Positions 46,694 through 55,442 of a DNA stretch of 64,000 nucleotides are shown one piece after another. The translations under genes were made by a program, and so were the position numbers. Source of the stretch: Sphingopyxis fribergensis (lineage in GTDB: Bacteria > Pseudomonadota > Alphaproteobacteria > Sphingomonadales > Sphingomonadaceae); contig NZ_CP009122.1 in assembly GCF_000803645.1 (NCBI RefSeq), positions 1,092,501-1,156,500 of the forward strand. The letters run 5' to 3'. Position 1 is the stretch's first letter; every line of letters begins with the position of its first letter. The notes beneath the pieces are model-generated. The model was not told the origin of the DNA. It did not search any database and worked only from the letters and a program-made list of their open reading frames with translations.

Positions 46694-47644
46694 TCAGCCG
46701 ATCCGGCGGTTGATCGCGTCCCAGATCATTCCCGCCGTATCGCTGTTGTTGAAACGGTCGATCGCGACGATCCCGGTGGGCGAGGTGACGTTGATTTCGG
46801 TCAGCCACTCGCCGCCGATCACGTCGATGCCGACGAAGACCAGCCCGCGTTCGCGCAGTTGCGGGCCGAGGACGTCGCAAATTTCCTTTTCGCGCGGCGT
46901 GAGTTCGGCGGCCTCGGCATAGCCGCCGACCGCGAGGTTCGATCGGAATTCGCCTTCGCCGGGCTTGCGGTTGATCGCGCCCGCGACCTCGCCGTCGACG
47001 AGGACGATGCGCTTGTCGCCTTTGCTGACGCTCGGCAGGAATTGCTGGACCATGAAGGGTTCGGGCCACACCTGTCCGAACAGCTCGACGAGCGCGCCGA
47101 GGTTGCCGCCGTCGGCATCGATCTTGAACACCGCCTTGCCGCCATTGCCGTGGAGCGGCTTGATCACGACCGCGCCGTGGCGTGCCTGGAAATCCTTCAC
47201 CGCGTCGAGGTCGCGCGTGACCATCGTCGGCGGCATATATTCGGGGAAATCGAGCACGAAGACTTTTTCGGGCGCGTTGCGCACCGATACCGGATCGTTG
47301 ACGACGAGCGTCTCGCCCGCGAGACGTTCGAGCAGCCAGGTGCCAGTCAGGTAACCGAGGTCGAAGGGCGGGTCCTGCCGCATCAGCACGACATCGATGT
47401 CGCGGCCGAGATCGAGCAGTATTTCATCGCCGAACTTGTAATGCGCGCCCGCCTCGCGCTGCGCGTCGAGGATGCGGTTCGCCTTCGTCGTCAGCCGCCC
47501 GGCCTCCCACGTCAGCCCGCGCACATCGTAGTGATAGAGGTCGTATCCGCGCTCGAGCGCCTTCAATATCAGGTGGAAACTGCTGTCGCCCCCGATATTG
47601 ATGCCATCCATCGGGTCCATTTGTACCGCGGCGCGCAGGGTCAT
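46694..47644 (-). CDS. gshB: Glutathione synthase
   Basis: 316 residues from the ATG at 47644; upstream codons overlap yraN and are dismissed. The N-terminal part has VQMDPMDGINIGGDSSFHL; the ATP-grasp domain shows VIKPLHGNGGKAVFKID and ends with INVTSPTGIVAIDRF. It joins glycine to gamma-glutamylcysteine. It follows yraN by 10 bp. Confidence 0.96.
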   Translation of the reverse strand: MTLRAAVQMDPMDGINIGGDSSFHLILKALERGYDLYHYDVRGLTWEAGRLTTKANRILDAQREAGAHYKFGDEILLDLGRDIDVVLMRQDPPFDLGYLTGTWLLERLAGETLVVNDPVSVRNAPEKVFVLDFPEYMPPTMVTRDLDAVKDFQARHGAVVIKPLHGNGGKAVFKIDADGGNLGALVELFGQVWPEPFMVQQFLPSVSKGDKRIVLVDGEVAGAINRKPGEGEFRSNLAVGGYAEAAELTPREKEICDVLGPQLRERGLVFVGIDVIGGEWLTEINVTSPTGIVAIDRFNNSDTAGMIWDAINRRIG

Positions 47645-47654
47645 TCGATCTTCC

Positions 47655-48005
47655 TCAGGGTTGCCAGACGTGGACCAGATGGCGTGGCAGGCGCCGCGGC
47701 GCAAGGAGCATCACGTCGATCCGTATGTCATCGCGCGGACTGGCGAAGCGCGGGCTGAGCATTTCGGCCGCTGCGGCCACGCGGCGCAGGCGATATGGGT
47801 CGATCGCAAGGTCCAGATCGGCGGCACGGTCGCGCCATTTGACCTCGATAAAGGCGATCGTTCGGCCGCGCCGCGCGACGAGGTCGACTTCTCCCACCGG
47901 AACGCGGAGTCGTTCGCCGAGGATGCGCCAGCCGTGGAGGCGCAGCCACCAGGCCGCGCGGCGCTCGGCCCGGCGTCCGCGGGCTTCGGCGGCGGCGCGG
48001 TTCAA
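47655..48005 (-). CDS. YraN (UPF0102) family protein
   Basis: 116 residues from TTG 48005, whose TTGA overlaps the rsmI stop by 4 bp (translational coupling). RRAERRAAWWLRLHGW, PVGEVDLVARRGRTIAFIEV and K-W at the nuclease-like core fit UPF0102, a Holliday-junction-resolvase-like fold. Role unknown; the location between rsmI and gshB is common in proteobacteria. Confidence 0.93.
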   Translation of the reverse strand: MNRAAAEARGRRAERRAAWWLRLHGWRILGERLRVPVGEVDLVARRGRTIAFIEVKWRDRAADLDLAIDPYRLRRVAAAAEMLSPRFASPRDDIRIDVMLLAPRRLPRHLVHVWQP

Positions 48006-48862
48006 GCCTGCTCTTTCAGCGTGAGTGCGCGCGCATAGACGTCATGACGGTCGAGGCCGAAGCGTTTGGCGACCGCCTTCGCGGCCTGTGCCACGGGTTT
48101 GTCGGCCATCGCCTCGCGCAGCGCCGCATCGAGCGTGTCGTCGTCGGCCTCTTCGGCCAGCGCTTCGCCGGGTGGACCGACGATGACGACGATCTCGCCC
48201 TTCGGTGGCGCATCGGCATAGCGCGCGGAAAGTTCGGTCAGCGTGCCGGTGACGCATTCCTCGAACATCTTGCTGATCTCGCGCGCAACCGCAGCCTCGC
48301 GATTACCGAGCCCTTCGGCCATCGCCGCGAGCGACGCCGAGAGTCGCGGTCCGCTTTCGTAAAACACCAAGGTCGCACGCAGTCCGGCAAACTCGGCGAG
48401 CGTATCGGCGCGTGCCTTCGCCTTGTTCGGCAGGAAGCCCGCGAACAGGAAACGGTCGCTCGGCAGACCGGACAGCGTGATCGCGGCGATCGCCGCGCAG
48501 GGGCCGGGCAGGGTGGTGACGTGCCGCCCCGCAGCGCGCGCGTCGCGCACGAGCTTGTAGCCGGGGTCCGAAATCAGCGGGGTGCCCGCGTCCGACACCA
48601 AAACGACAACTTCATGGCTCATCCGCGCAACCAGGGCGGCGCGGGTGCGTTCGTCGCTATGATCATGATAGGGGGTCATCGGCACACGCAAACCCAGATG
48701 CGACAGCAATTTCGCGGTGACACGCGTATCCTCTGCGGCGATCACGCCGGCGGAGGCGAGCGTCGTCGCCGCGCGCGCGCTGATGTCGCCAAGGTTGCCG
48801 ATGGGCGTCGCAACGATATAGAGACCGGGCAAGGGAGAATCTGAGATGTTCGAATCTGGCAT
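48002..48862 (-). CDS. rsmI: 16S rRNA (cytidine(1402)-2'-O)-methyltransferase
   Basis: 286 residues: GLYIVATPIGNLGDISARA, then VLVSDAGTPLISDPGYKLV and LPGPCAAIAAITLSGLPSD. It methylates C1402 of 16S rRNA in the decoding centre. The start codon overlaps the divergent LpoA-like gene by 17 bp. No clear ribosome site is seen. Confidence 0.96.
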   Translation of the reverse strand: MPDSNISDSPLPGLYIVATPIGNLGDISARAATTLASAGVIAAEDTRVTAKLLSHLGLRVPMTPYHDHSDERTRAALVARMSHEVVVLVSDAGTPLISDPGYKLVRDARAAGRHVTTLPGPCAAIAAITLSGLPSDRFLFAGFLPNKAKARADTLAEFAGLRATLVFYESGPRLSASLAAMAEGLGNREAAVAREISKMFEECVTGTLTELSARYADAPPKGEIVVIVGPPGEALAEEADDDTLDAALREAMADKPVAQAAKAVAKRFGLDRHDVYARALTLKEQA

Positions 48863-50060
48863 GACGCTGAAAATGGCAGAAACTGTCGGCCAGCGCCAAA
48901 GATATGCACCGGCGCGCCGCCAAATGTTGCGCGGGCTGGGTGCGATGGCGATGGCGGGGCTGCTTGCGGCGTGTCAGGTTGTCCCGAAAACCAATGGCCC
49001 GGCGACCCCGCCGCCGCCCACCAATCCCGATAACAATGTCGGCCCCGGCCTGCCGACCGACACTGATCGCCACCGCGTCGCGCTGCTGGTGCCGCAGACC
49101 GGCGCGAACGCCGACGTCGGCACCGCGATCGCCAATGCGACGACGCTGGCGCTGCTCGATTCGCGCACCGAGCGCGTTCGCATTACCACCTATGACACCG
49201 CGATCGGCGCCGCCGCAGCAGCGCGGCAGGCGGTTGCCGACGGCAACAAGCTGATCCTTGGCCCGCTGCTCAGCGAAGACGTCACCGCGGTCGCGCCGAT
49301 CGCGCGCGAGGCGAAGGTGCCGGTATTGAGCTTCTCGAACGACAGCGGTGTTGCGGGCAATGGCGTCTTCATCATGGGCTTCGTTCCCGGCCAGTCGGTC
49401 GAGCGCGTCGTCGCCTTCTCGCGCGCCAAGGGTCATCTGCGCTTCGGCGCGCTCGTGCCCAGGAATGTCTATGGCGACCGCTCGGCGGCGGCGTTCCGCG
49501 CTGCGGTGGCCAAAGCGGGCGGCACGCTCGTCGCGGTCGAAAGCTATGACCGCAGCGCGACCGCGCTGACCGGCGCGGCACGGCGGATTGCGAACGCCGG
49601 TGCGATGGATGCGGTGCTGATCGCCGACAGCGGCGGGAACGCCATTCGCGCGGTGCCCGTGATCAAGGGCGCGGGCAACAAGCAGATCCTCGGCACCGAA
49701 CTGTGGAACACCGACGCGGCGCTCGGCAGCAATGCGGTGATGCGCGGGGCGTGGTTCGCCAGCGTCTCGGACGGGCTTTATGGTCAGCTCGCGACCAAAT
49801 ACCGCGCCCGTTTCGGCAAGGCGCCGTACCGGCTTGCCAGCCTCGGCTACGACTCGGTGCTGCTGACGGTACGCATCGCGCGCGACTGGAAGCCGGGGAC
49901 GAACTTCCCCGCGAACCGCCTGCTCGCCACCGACGGTTTCGGCGGCATCGACGGGATCTTCCGCTTCAGCAATCGCGGCATCGCCGAGCGCGCGCTCGAG
50001 GTCAGCGAGATCGGCGCGGGGGGCTTCCGCGTCGTCGATCCCGCGCCGACCAAATGGTAG
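48846..50060 (+). CDS. Penicillin-binding protein activator (LpoA-like) lipoprotein
   Basis: 404 residues from the ATG at 48846, with GGGAGA 7 nt upstream. The signal has an Arg-Arg pair (RRQMLRGLGAMAMAG) and a lipobox ending AAC43, so export by Tat or Sec is possible. After a Pro-rich linker comes a periplasmic-binding-protein-like domain: VALLVPQTGANADVG, GPLLSEDVTAVAP, FGALVPRNVYGDRSAAAF. This matches the LpoA / YraM type family, which stimulates PBP1A; here the N-terminal TPR part is missing. Function is inferred. Confidence 0.82.
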   Translation: MFESGMTLKMAETVGQRQRYAPARRQMLRGLGAMAMAGLLAACQVVPKTNGPATPPPPTNPDNNVGPGLPTDTDRHRVALLVPQTGANADVGTAIANATTLALLDSRTERVRITTYDTAIGAAAAARQAVADGNKLILGPLLSEDVTAVAPIAREAKVPVLSFSNDSGVAGNGVFIMGFVPGQSVERVVAFSRAKGHLRFGALVPRNVYGDRSAAAFRAAVAKAGGTLVAVESYDRSATALTGAARRIANAGAMDAVLIADSGGNAIRAVPVIKGAGNKQILGTELWNTDAALGSNAVMRGAWFASVSDGLYGQLATKYRARFGKAPYRLASLGYDSVLLTVRIARDWKPGTNFPANRLLATDGFGGIDGIFRFSNRGIAERALEVSEIGAGGFRVVDPAPTKW

Positions 50061-50224
50061 TGGCAGCGCGGCCACAGTCGGCCCGAAAAGCGTTATGAGG
50101 TGAGCGCGGCGCCCTTTACGGCGGCACTTTGATCACTATATGACCACCACGCGTGTTTTTGCGTCGATGCTGCACGCCCTTTTTAAACGAACGCCTTTGT
50201 ATAAACGATACAGGAGATACAGCT

Positions 50225-50773
50225 ATACCACCGCCCATGACCCGTCGCCCAATGGCACCGATGCCGCCGAAGAACGGCCCGCGTTACAACGAATTTATCG
50301 CCTCCCCCAAAGTCCGCGTGATCGACGAGGAAGGCGAAAATCTGGGCGTGATGCTGACGGCCGAAGCGATTGAGCAGGCGGCTTCCGTCGGGCTGGACCT
50401 GGTTGAAGTATCCCCGAACGCCGATCCGCCGGTGTGCAAGTTCCTCGACGTCGGCAAGTTCAAGTACGAGGCGCAGAAAAAGGCGAACCTCGCACGCAAG
50501 AGCCAGAAGACGCAGGAAATCAAAGAGATCAAGATGCGTCCGAATATCGACGATCATGATTTCGACGTGAAGATGCGCAAGGTGTTCGACTTCCTCGAGG
50601 AAGGCGACAAGGTCAAGATGACCATGCGTTTCCGCGGCCGCGAGATGAGCCACACCCAGCTTGGCCTGAACGTGCTGCAACGCGTCGCCGAACTGACGTC
50701 CGAAATCGCGAAGGTCGAGGCGCACCCGCGTACCGAAGGCCGCCAGATGCTGATGGTAATCGCGCCCAAATAA
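50225..50773 (+). CDS. infC: Translation initiation factor IF-3, probable AUA start
   Basis: 182 residues if read from ATA 50225; AGGAG (50212-50216) lies 8 nt before it, while the nearest in-frame ATG at 50237 is 20 nt away. Non-AUG starts are known for infC in E. coli (AUU) and allow self-regulation. NEFIASPKVRVIDEEGENLG, the linker and the C-terminal RFRGREMSHTQLG are typical IF-3. It prevents premature subunit joining. Confidence 0.93.
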   Translation: MPPPMTRRPMAPMPPKNGPRYNEFIASPKVRVIDEEGENLGVMLTAEAIEQAASVGLDLVEVSPNADPPVCKFLDVGKFKYEAQKKANLARKSQKTQEIKEIKMRPNIDDHDFDVKMRKVFDFLEEGDKVKMTMRFRGREMSHTQLGLNVLQRVAELTSEIAKVEAHPRTEGRQMLMVIAPK

Positions 50774-50783
50774 GCGCGCCGAC

Positions 50784-51482
50784 TCAGCCGATACGAAATT
50801 CGAGGGCGGTCGTTCCAGCGGGACGTCCGCCCTTTTCGTATCGGCGCTCGATCATCTTGACGTCACCTGCCGCCGACATCGCAACCAGCGTCGAGGCGCG
50901 CGTGCCGTAAATGTCGCCGCGCAGGAACAGCGCTGGATCGCCCTCGGCGGTCAGCGTGTCGAGCAGGCCTTCGGGATCGCTTTGCGCATCAACGACCGCC
51001 TCCAGCGCCGTCCGCAGCCGCTCGGCGCGCGGACAGGGCTTGTCGACGGGCTCGTTCGCGAGCGCATGAACTCCCGGCGAGAGCGATGCGATCAGCGGCT
51101 CTGGCCGATTGGTGAGCAATCGCGCTCCGTCCCCGCCGACCGCAAGCAGGTTGAACGCGTTGAAGCGGTCGAGATCGGCCGCGGCCGGATCGGCGAAACG
51201 GCCTTCGCCGCGCAGCATGTCAACGACGAGCGCGCCGCGCGATTCTTTCGTAGGGTCGGGCATTGCGCCGCGGACATTGGTCACCACGACGGCGCGGCCG
51301 CTGGGGCGATGCACGCCGAGCCATGTCCCGCTCGCTTGAAGATCGCGGCCCGCGGCGATCCCGCTACCATTGTCCCATTCGCTGAGCGGCGCAGCGGGGC
51401 GCTCGTGGAACTCGTCGCGATTGCCGATGAGGAGGAGGGGCCAGTCGGGATGGGCTTGGTGAGCGAGGGCGACGACGCACAT
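50784..51482 (-). CDS. NRDE (TANGO2-like) family protein
   Basis: 232 residues from the ATG at 51482; the upstream 23 codons are dismissed. The signature LLIGNRDEFHERPAAPLSEW is present, with SGTWLGVHRPSGRAVVVTN. Its N-terminal Cys (MCVVALAHQ) is typical of this Ntn-hydrolase-like fold. Human TANGO2 has a debated role in heme or lipid handling; the bacterial role is unknown. Its 3' end contains the infC terminator. Confidence 0.9.
   Translation of the reverse strand: MCVVALAHQAHPDWPLLLIGNRDEFHERPAAPLSEWDNGSGIAAGRDLQASGTWLGVHRPSGRAVVVTNVRGAMPDPTKESRGALVVDMLRGEGRFADPAAADLDRFNAFNLLAVGGDGARLLTNRPEPLIASLSPGVHALANEPVDKPCPRAERLRTALEAVVDAQSDPEGLLDTLTAEGDPALFLRGDIYGTRASTLVAMSAAGDVKMIERRYEKGGRPAGTTALEFRIG
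50803..50836 (+). terminator. infC terminator inside the convergent NRDE gene
   Basis: AGGGCGGTCGTTCC pairs with GGGACGTCCGCCC (one G.T and one mismatch), followed by TTTT. It begins 29 bp after the infC stop and lies within the last codons of the NRDE gene on the other strand. Confidence 0.7.
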
Positions 51483-51580
51483 GCCAGTGCATATCGGGTG
51501 TCGGCGTACACTTGCCAAGCCTCTTGACAGATGGCTTGGTTGAATGTTCAATCAACTCATCTGAGCGAGGGAGGAAGCCA

Positions 51581-52135
51581 ATGGCCGACGAATTCGAGAA
51601 GATGGGCGAAAGCCTTCGTGCCAAGACCGGCAAGGGGCTGAACGAATGGGTCGCCGCGGCGCGCGCGACGGGAATTGCCGGCCATATGGCGCTGGTGAGC
51701 CACCTCAAATCCGAACATGGGCTGGGCCACGGCTATGCCAATATGATCGTGCATGCCGCCAACGGGTCGTCTTCGTTGTCCCAGGACGACGACGCGCTGG
51801 TTGCGGCGGCGTTCGATGGGGCCAGGGTGCATTGGCGACCGCTCTATGACCGGCTGACCCTGCTGGTGCAGGGCTTTGGCAACGACGTCGAGTTGGCACC
51901 GAAGAAAGGCTATGTCAGCCTCCGCCGCAAAAAGCAGTTCGCGCTGTTCCAGCCCTCGACCAAGGACCGCTTCGATATTGGCCTTGCGCTGAAAGGCGAG
52001 GAGCCCACGGGCAAGCTCGAACTCGCGGGCAGTTGGAATGCAATGGTCTCGCACCGCGTCCGCCTCGCCGCCGACGAAGAGGCGGGCGCCGACGTGGCGG
52101 GCTGGCTCCGCGCCGCCTATGATCGCGCCGGGTAA
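51581..52135 (+). CDS. DUF4287 / DUF5655 domain protein
   Basis: 184 residues from the ATG at 51581 with GGAGG upstream. The N-terminal LRAKTGKGLNEWVAAARATG and HLKSEHGLGHGYANMIVH fit DUF4287; the C-terminal VELAPKKGYVSLRRKKQFAL and VRLAADEEAGADVAGWL fit DUF5655. Such proteins are common but without a known reaction. It lies 4 bp before the TetR gene. Confidence 0.8.
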   Translation: MADEFEKMGESLRAKTGKGLNEWVAAARATGIAGHMALVSHLKSEHGLGHGYANMIVHAANGSSSLSQDDDALVAAAFDGARVHWRPLYDRLTLLVQGFGNDVELAPKKGYVSLRRKKQFALFQPSTKDRFDIGLALKGEEPTGKLELAGSWNAMVSHRVRLAADEEAGADVAGWLRAAYDRAG

Positions 52136-52139
52136 CGCC

Positions 52140-52748
52140 ATGAATGCTGCCGATACGCGGGGCCGCATATTGATGACCGCGATGGAGCTGTTCTGGGAGA
52201 AAGGCTATCTCTCGACCTCGGTCTCCGACATCCTCTCGCGCAGCCAGGTCCATTCGGGCAGCCTCTATCATTTCTTCCCCGGCAAGCAGGATGTGCTCGT
52301 CGGCGTGCTCGAACTCTATCGCGACGGGATCGACGAGATGCTGCTCGCGCCCAATTGGGAAGGCGTGGACGATCCGATCGAGCGCGTCTTCGCGCTGCTT
52401 GGCGGCTATCGCACCCACCTGATCGTCACCGATTGCACCTATGGCTGCCCGATCGGCAGCCTCGCGCTCGAAATCCACGAACCCGACCCGGTGGTGCGCG
52501 ACCTGATGGCGGCGAACTTCACCAACTGGTCGGCGGCAATCGCGGGCTGCTTCGACGCGGCGGCCGATCGGCTGCCAAAAGACGCCGACCGCAAGGCGCT
52601 CGGCGAATTCGTGCTGACGGTGATGGAGGGCGCGGTGATGCAGGCGCGCACCTATCGCGACATCGGCTATTTCGACCGCAACATTGCTGTATTGCGGGAC
52701 TATATCACATCATTGATGGCGACGGCAAAGGATGATAGCTTCGCCTGA
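52140..52748 (+). CDS. TetR/AcrR family transcriptional regulator
   Basis: 202 residues from the ATG at 52140. The N-terminal helix-turn-helix is GRILMTAMELFWEKGYLSTSV, SDILSRSQVHSGSLYHFF. The C-terminal ligand domain contains CTYGCPIGSLALEI. It starts 4 bp after the DUF4287 gene and is followed by a small membrane protein; those are likely targets or partners. Confidence 0.9.
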   Translation: MNAADTRGRILMTAMELFWEKGYLSTSVSDILSRSQVHSGSLYHFFPGKQDVLVGVLELYRDGIDEMLLAPNWEGVDDPIERVFALLGGYRTHLIVTDCTYGCPIGSLALEIHEPDPVVRDLMAANFTNWSAAIAGCFDAAADRLPKDADRKALGEFVLTVMEGAVMQARTYRDIGYFDRNIAVLRDYITSLMATAKDDSFA

Positions 52749-52765
52749 TCTTTCTGGAGGGGGAG

Positions 52766-53215
52766 ATGAATATGACCGAAGTTGGAAAAACGCCGTGGCA
52801 CCTGTGGGTGGTCGGCGTCCTGTCGTTCCTATGGCACTGCATACCGGTCTCCGACTATATCGGTTTCAAGACAAAGGCGGCGTGGTATATCGCAGGAGCC
52901 GATTTGAAACCCGCACAGATCGCGTGGGTCGACGCCTATCCTGTTTGGGCGGACGTGGGCTGGGCGCTGGGCGTCTGGGGCGCGATGGCCGGGTCGCTGC
53001 TGTTGCTGGTTCGCAGCCGTCACGCTGCTTCGGCCTTTCTCATTTCGCTGATCGGGCTCGCGATCATGAGCGCCTATCAGGTGGGCATGCAGGCGAAAGA
53101 ATATCAGGCGCTATTCGGCGAGGGCGTGCTGATGTTTCTCGGCCTGATCTGGGTCATCGCCATCGCGCTGTTTTTCTATGCCCGCGCGATGGCGGCAAAG
53201 GGCGTGCTGCGCTGA
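52766..53215 (+). CDS. Four-helix membrane protein of unknown function
   Basis: 149 residues, four hydrophobic helices (WVVGVLSFLWHCIPVSDY, WALGVWGAMAGSLLLLV, AFLISLIGLAIMSAYQV, FLGLIWVIAIALFFYARAM). GGAGG lies close upstream of the ATG at 52766. It follows the TetR gene by 17 bp on the same strand, so is probably under its control. I do not recognise the family. Confidence 0.75.
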   Translation: MNMTEVGKTPWHLWVVGVLSFLWHCIPVSDYIGFKTKAAWYIAGADLKPAQIAWVDAYPVWADVGWALGVWGAMAGSLLLLVRSRHAASAFLISLIGLAIMSAYQVGMQAKEYQALFGEGVLMFLGLIWVIAIALFFYARAMAAKGVLR

Positions 53216-53261
53216 ATATGCCCGCTTTGGGGTGGTGAGCTGCCGTTCGCTCCCCCCTCTT

Positions 53262-53334
53262 CGTCATCCCGGACTTGATCCGGGATCCATGACTTCAGCG
53301 CCGCAGCGGATCCCGGATCAAGTCCGGGATGACG
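53262..53334. repeat. Intergenic hairpin repeat, family C copy 3
   Basis: It begins CGTCATCCCGGACTTGATCC and ends CAAGTCCGGGATGACG, a near-perfect long stem. It lies 46 bp after the membrane protein stop, directly before family D copy 2. Confidence 0.8.
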
Positions 53335-53345
53335 ATGATGCAAAT

Positions 53346-53481
53346 ATCCTCCCTGTGGCGAAGCCATGGGGAGGTGGCAGCGCGGAGCGCTGACGGAGGG
53401 GCAATGGCGCTGCCGTTGCCGCCCCTCCACCAACGCCTGCGGCGTCGGTCCCCCTCCCCATGGCTTCGCCACAGGGAGGAT
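53346..53481. repeat. Family D palindromic element, copy 2 (136 bp)
   Basis: Exactly 136 bp, as copy 1 (31064-31199), but its reverse complement aligns with copy 1, so the orientation is opposite. It reads ATCCTCCCTGTGGCGAAGCC at the left and GGCTTCGCCACAGGGAGGAT at the right. It lies 33 bp before the S10 peptidase stop. Confidence 0.85.
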
Positions 53482-53514
53482 CTTATGTCCGCTAATGGTC
53501 GCTAACTGACGTTC

Positions 53515-55020
53515 CTACCGCCCCCGGATAAAGGCGCGAATGTCGGCCGACAATTTGTGGCGATCCTCGTCGCGGATATACATCATGTGGCCCGCGCCAT
53601 AATAGGTATAGCTGATGCGATCCTGCGGGATGCCGGTGCGCGACAGCGCGTATTCGGCGGCGAAGAACGGCGTCGCGAAATCATAATAGCCCTGTGCGAC
53701 AAGGACTTTCAGCCCTGAATTTTCGCGCAGCGCCTGTCCGATATAGGGCGCGACGTTCAGATAAGAGTTGGTGTCGCGGCCGCCGATGCGCCAGTCCCAT
53801 TGGCCGCCGATGCCACCGATCGACTGATATTCGCGGTCGGTCTTGAATCCCAGCCCGTCACGGCTCCAGCTGTTGATCGCGGCGGTATAGCTGGCGTCGA
53901 TACCATAGAAGCTGGGATCATTGTCTGGGCCTTCGCCGGCGCTGTCATAATCCTTGCCCGTGTAACGGCTGTCGAGGCGCCCGACGGTGAGGCCGCGGTC
54001 GCGGAGCAGCTCCTTGTAGAAACGGTTCGGCGTGACGCGCAGGTCGGCGTTTTCCAGATATGTTTCCGAAAGGCCGGTGAAGCGCGACAGCTCGCGGCGG
54101 ATCGCGGCGCGCTCCTCGCCCTGCAACTTTTGCCCCTTGAGCAGGGCCGAAGCATAGGGCCCGATCGCCCATTGCCGCGCTTCCTCGACGAACCCTTCGA
54201 CCGACGGCGCGGTCGCCTTGCCGTGATAAAGCGCGGTTGCGGCCATCGAGGGCAGGTTGGTGATCGGCGACAGCTCGTTGCCCGGCGTGTCGGCGCCCGC
54301 CGCGAAATCGAGCACGGTCGAGATCAGGATGATGCCGTTGAGCGCGACGTCGTTGTACGTCTCGTTCATCAACTGGTTCGCGACCGCGGCCGAGCGCGTC
54401 GTGCCATAGCTTTCGCCGCCCAGATATTTAGGGCTGTTCCAGCGGCCATTGTCGTTCAGCCAGCGGCGGATCACCTCGGCGACCAGCTTCGCGTCCTGCG
54501 TCACCCCGTAATAATCCTTGGGGTCCGCCTTGCCGATCAGGTGCGAAAAGCCCGTGCCCGGCGGGTCGATGAAGACGACATCGGTGACGTCGAGCAACGC
54601 ATCGGGATTGTCGACGATCGGATAGGGCGGCGCGCCGTCGTCGACGCCGGTGCCGGGAATCGCGACACGCTTCGGCCCGAACGCGCCCATCATCAACCAG
54701 ACGGTGCCCGACCCGGGGCCGCCGTTGAACAGGAAGGTCACCGGGCGGCCGGGGTCGCGCGGTTCCTTGACATAGGAGGTGGTGACGACCGCAACCTCGG
54801 GAACGCCATCCTTGTTCTTGATGATCGTCTCGCCGATCGTCGCGGCGTAATTGATCCGCTGTCCGCCGAAGGTGCCGCTGAGCTTGGTGGTACGGATTTG
54901 CGGTTCGTAATCGGCGGCAGGCTTTTCGGCCTTCGTCTTGTCATCCTTGTCCTCGGCGTGGACGATGGCAGGAACCGCGACGGCAAGCGCCAGCGCGATC
55001 AGCGACAGACCCGATTTCAT
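53515..55020 (-). CDS. S10 family serine carboxypeptidase-like peptidase
   Basis: 501 residues with a signal peptide (SLIALALAVAVPAIVHAED). Motifs: FNGGPGSGTVW, the catalytic Ser in GGESYGTTRS, Asp in QGYYDFATPFF and His in YYGAGHMMY. It is expected to cut C-terminal residues from peptides in the periplasm or outside. The gene stands alone between repeats and higA. Confidence 0.92.
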   Translation of the reverse strand: MKSGLSLIALALAVAVPAIVHAEDKDDKTKAEKPAADYEPQIRTTKLSGTFGGQRINYAATIGETIIKNKDGVPEVAVVTTSYVKEPRDPGRPVTFLFNGGPGSGTVWLMMGAFGPKRVAIPGTGVDDGAPPYPIVDNPDALLDVTDVVFIDPPGTGFSHLIGKADPKDYYGVTQDAKLVAEVIRRWLNDNGRWNSPKYLGGESYGTTRSAAVANQLMNETYNDVALNGIILISTVLDFAAGADTPGNELSPITNLPSMAATALYHGKATAPSVEGFVEEARQWAIGPYASALLKGQKLQGEERAAIRRELSRFTGLSETYLENADLRVTPNRFYKELLRDRGLTVGRLDSRYTGKDYDSAGEGPDNDPSFYGIDASYTAAINSWSRDGLGFKTDREYQSIGGIGGQWDWRIGGRDTNSYLNVAPYIGQALRENSGLKVLVAQGYYDFATPFFAAEYALSRTGIPQDRISYTYYGAGHMMYIRDEDRHKLSADIRAFIRGR

Positions 55021-55115
55021 AAACTTGTCTCCCCGTTTGAAGCGCGGACGCTAAGCCGCGCGAGGGGTGGGGGCAAGGGTGCTGGTCGGTTGCAGTGGGG
55101 TTTTGGTCGAAGGGG

Positions 55116-55442
55116 TCAGGCGGCGCGCGGGACGATGCGATCAAGCTCGCCGTTGAGAACACGCTTGGCTTCGAGCAACTCATAGTCGAGTTGCAAGCCA
55201 AGGAAAAATCCTTCGGACATACGGAAATATCGGGCGAGGCGCAGATCAAGATCCGCATCCATATCGGCATCGCCATCGATCACGGCCTGGATCTGCCGTG
55301 CAGAGACCCCGAGCGCCTTGGCAAGCGCCGCCGCGTCCATGCCAAGCGGTTCCATGAATTCGGACAGCAGCAATTCGCCGGCGTGGCTGTTGTGCAGCCA
55401 GTCGGGATTAGTGGTAGTCTGTGATTTCGACTTGTTCTGCAT
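55116..55442 (-). CDS. higA: HigA family antitoxin
   Basis: 108 residues: HSGELLLSEF-like start (HAGELLLSEFMEPLGMDAAA), a helix-turn-helix (LAKALGVSARQIQAVIDGD) and the C-terminal RYFRMSEGFFLGLQLDYEL typical of HigA. It overlaps the toxin gene by 35 bp. As a DNA-binding antitoxin it is expected to repress the operon. Confidence 0.93.
   Translation of the reverse strand: MQNKSKSQTTTNPDWLHNSHAGELLLSEFMEPLGMDAAALAKALGVSARQIQAVIDGDADMDADLDLRLARYFRMSEGFFLGLQLDYELLEAKRVLNGELDRIVPRAA

Noticed and set aside
50140..50373. 77-codon ORF ahead of and overlapping infC, possible leader peptide
   Set aside because: Out of frame with infC, no ribosome site and no meaningful content.
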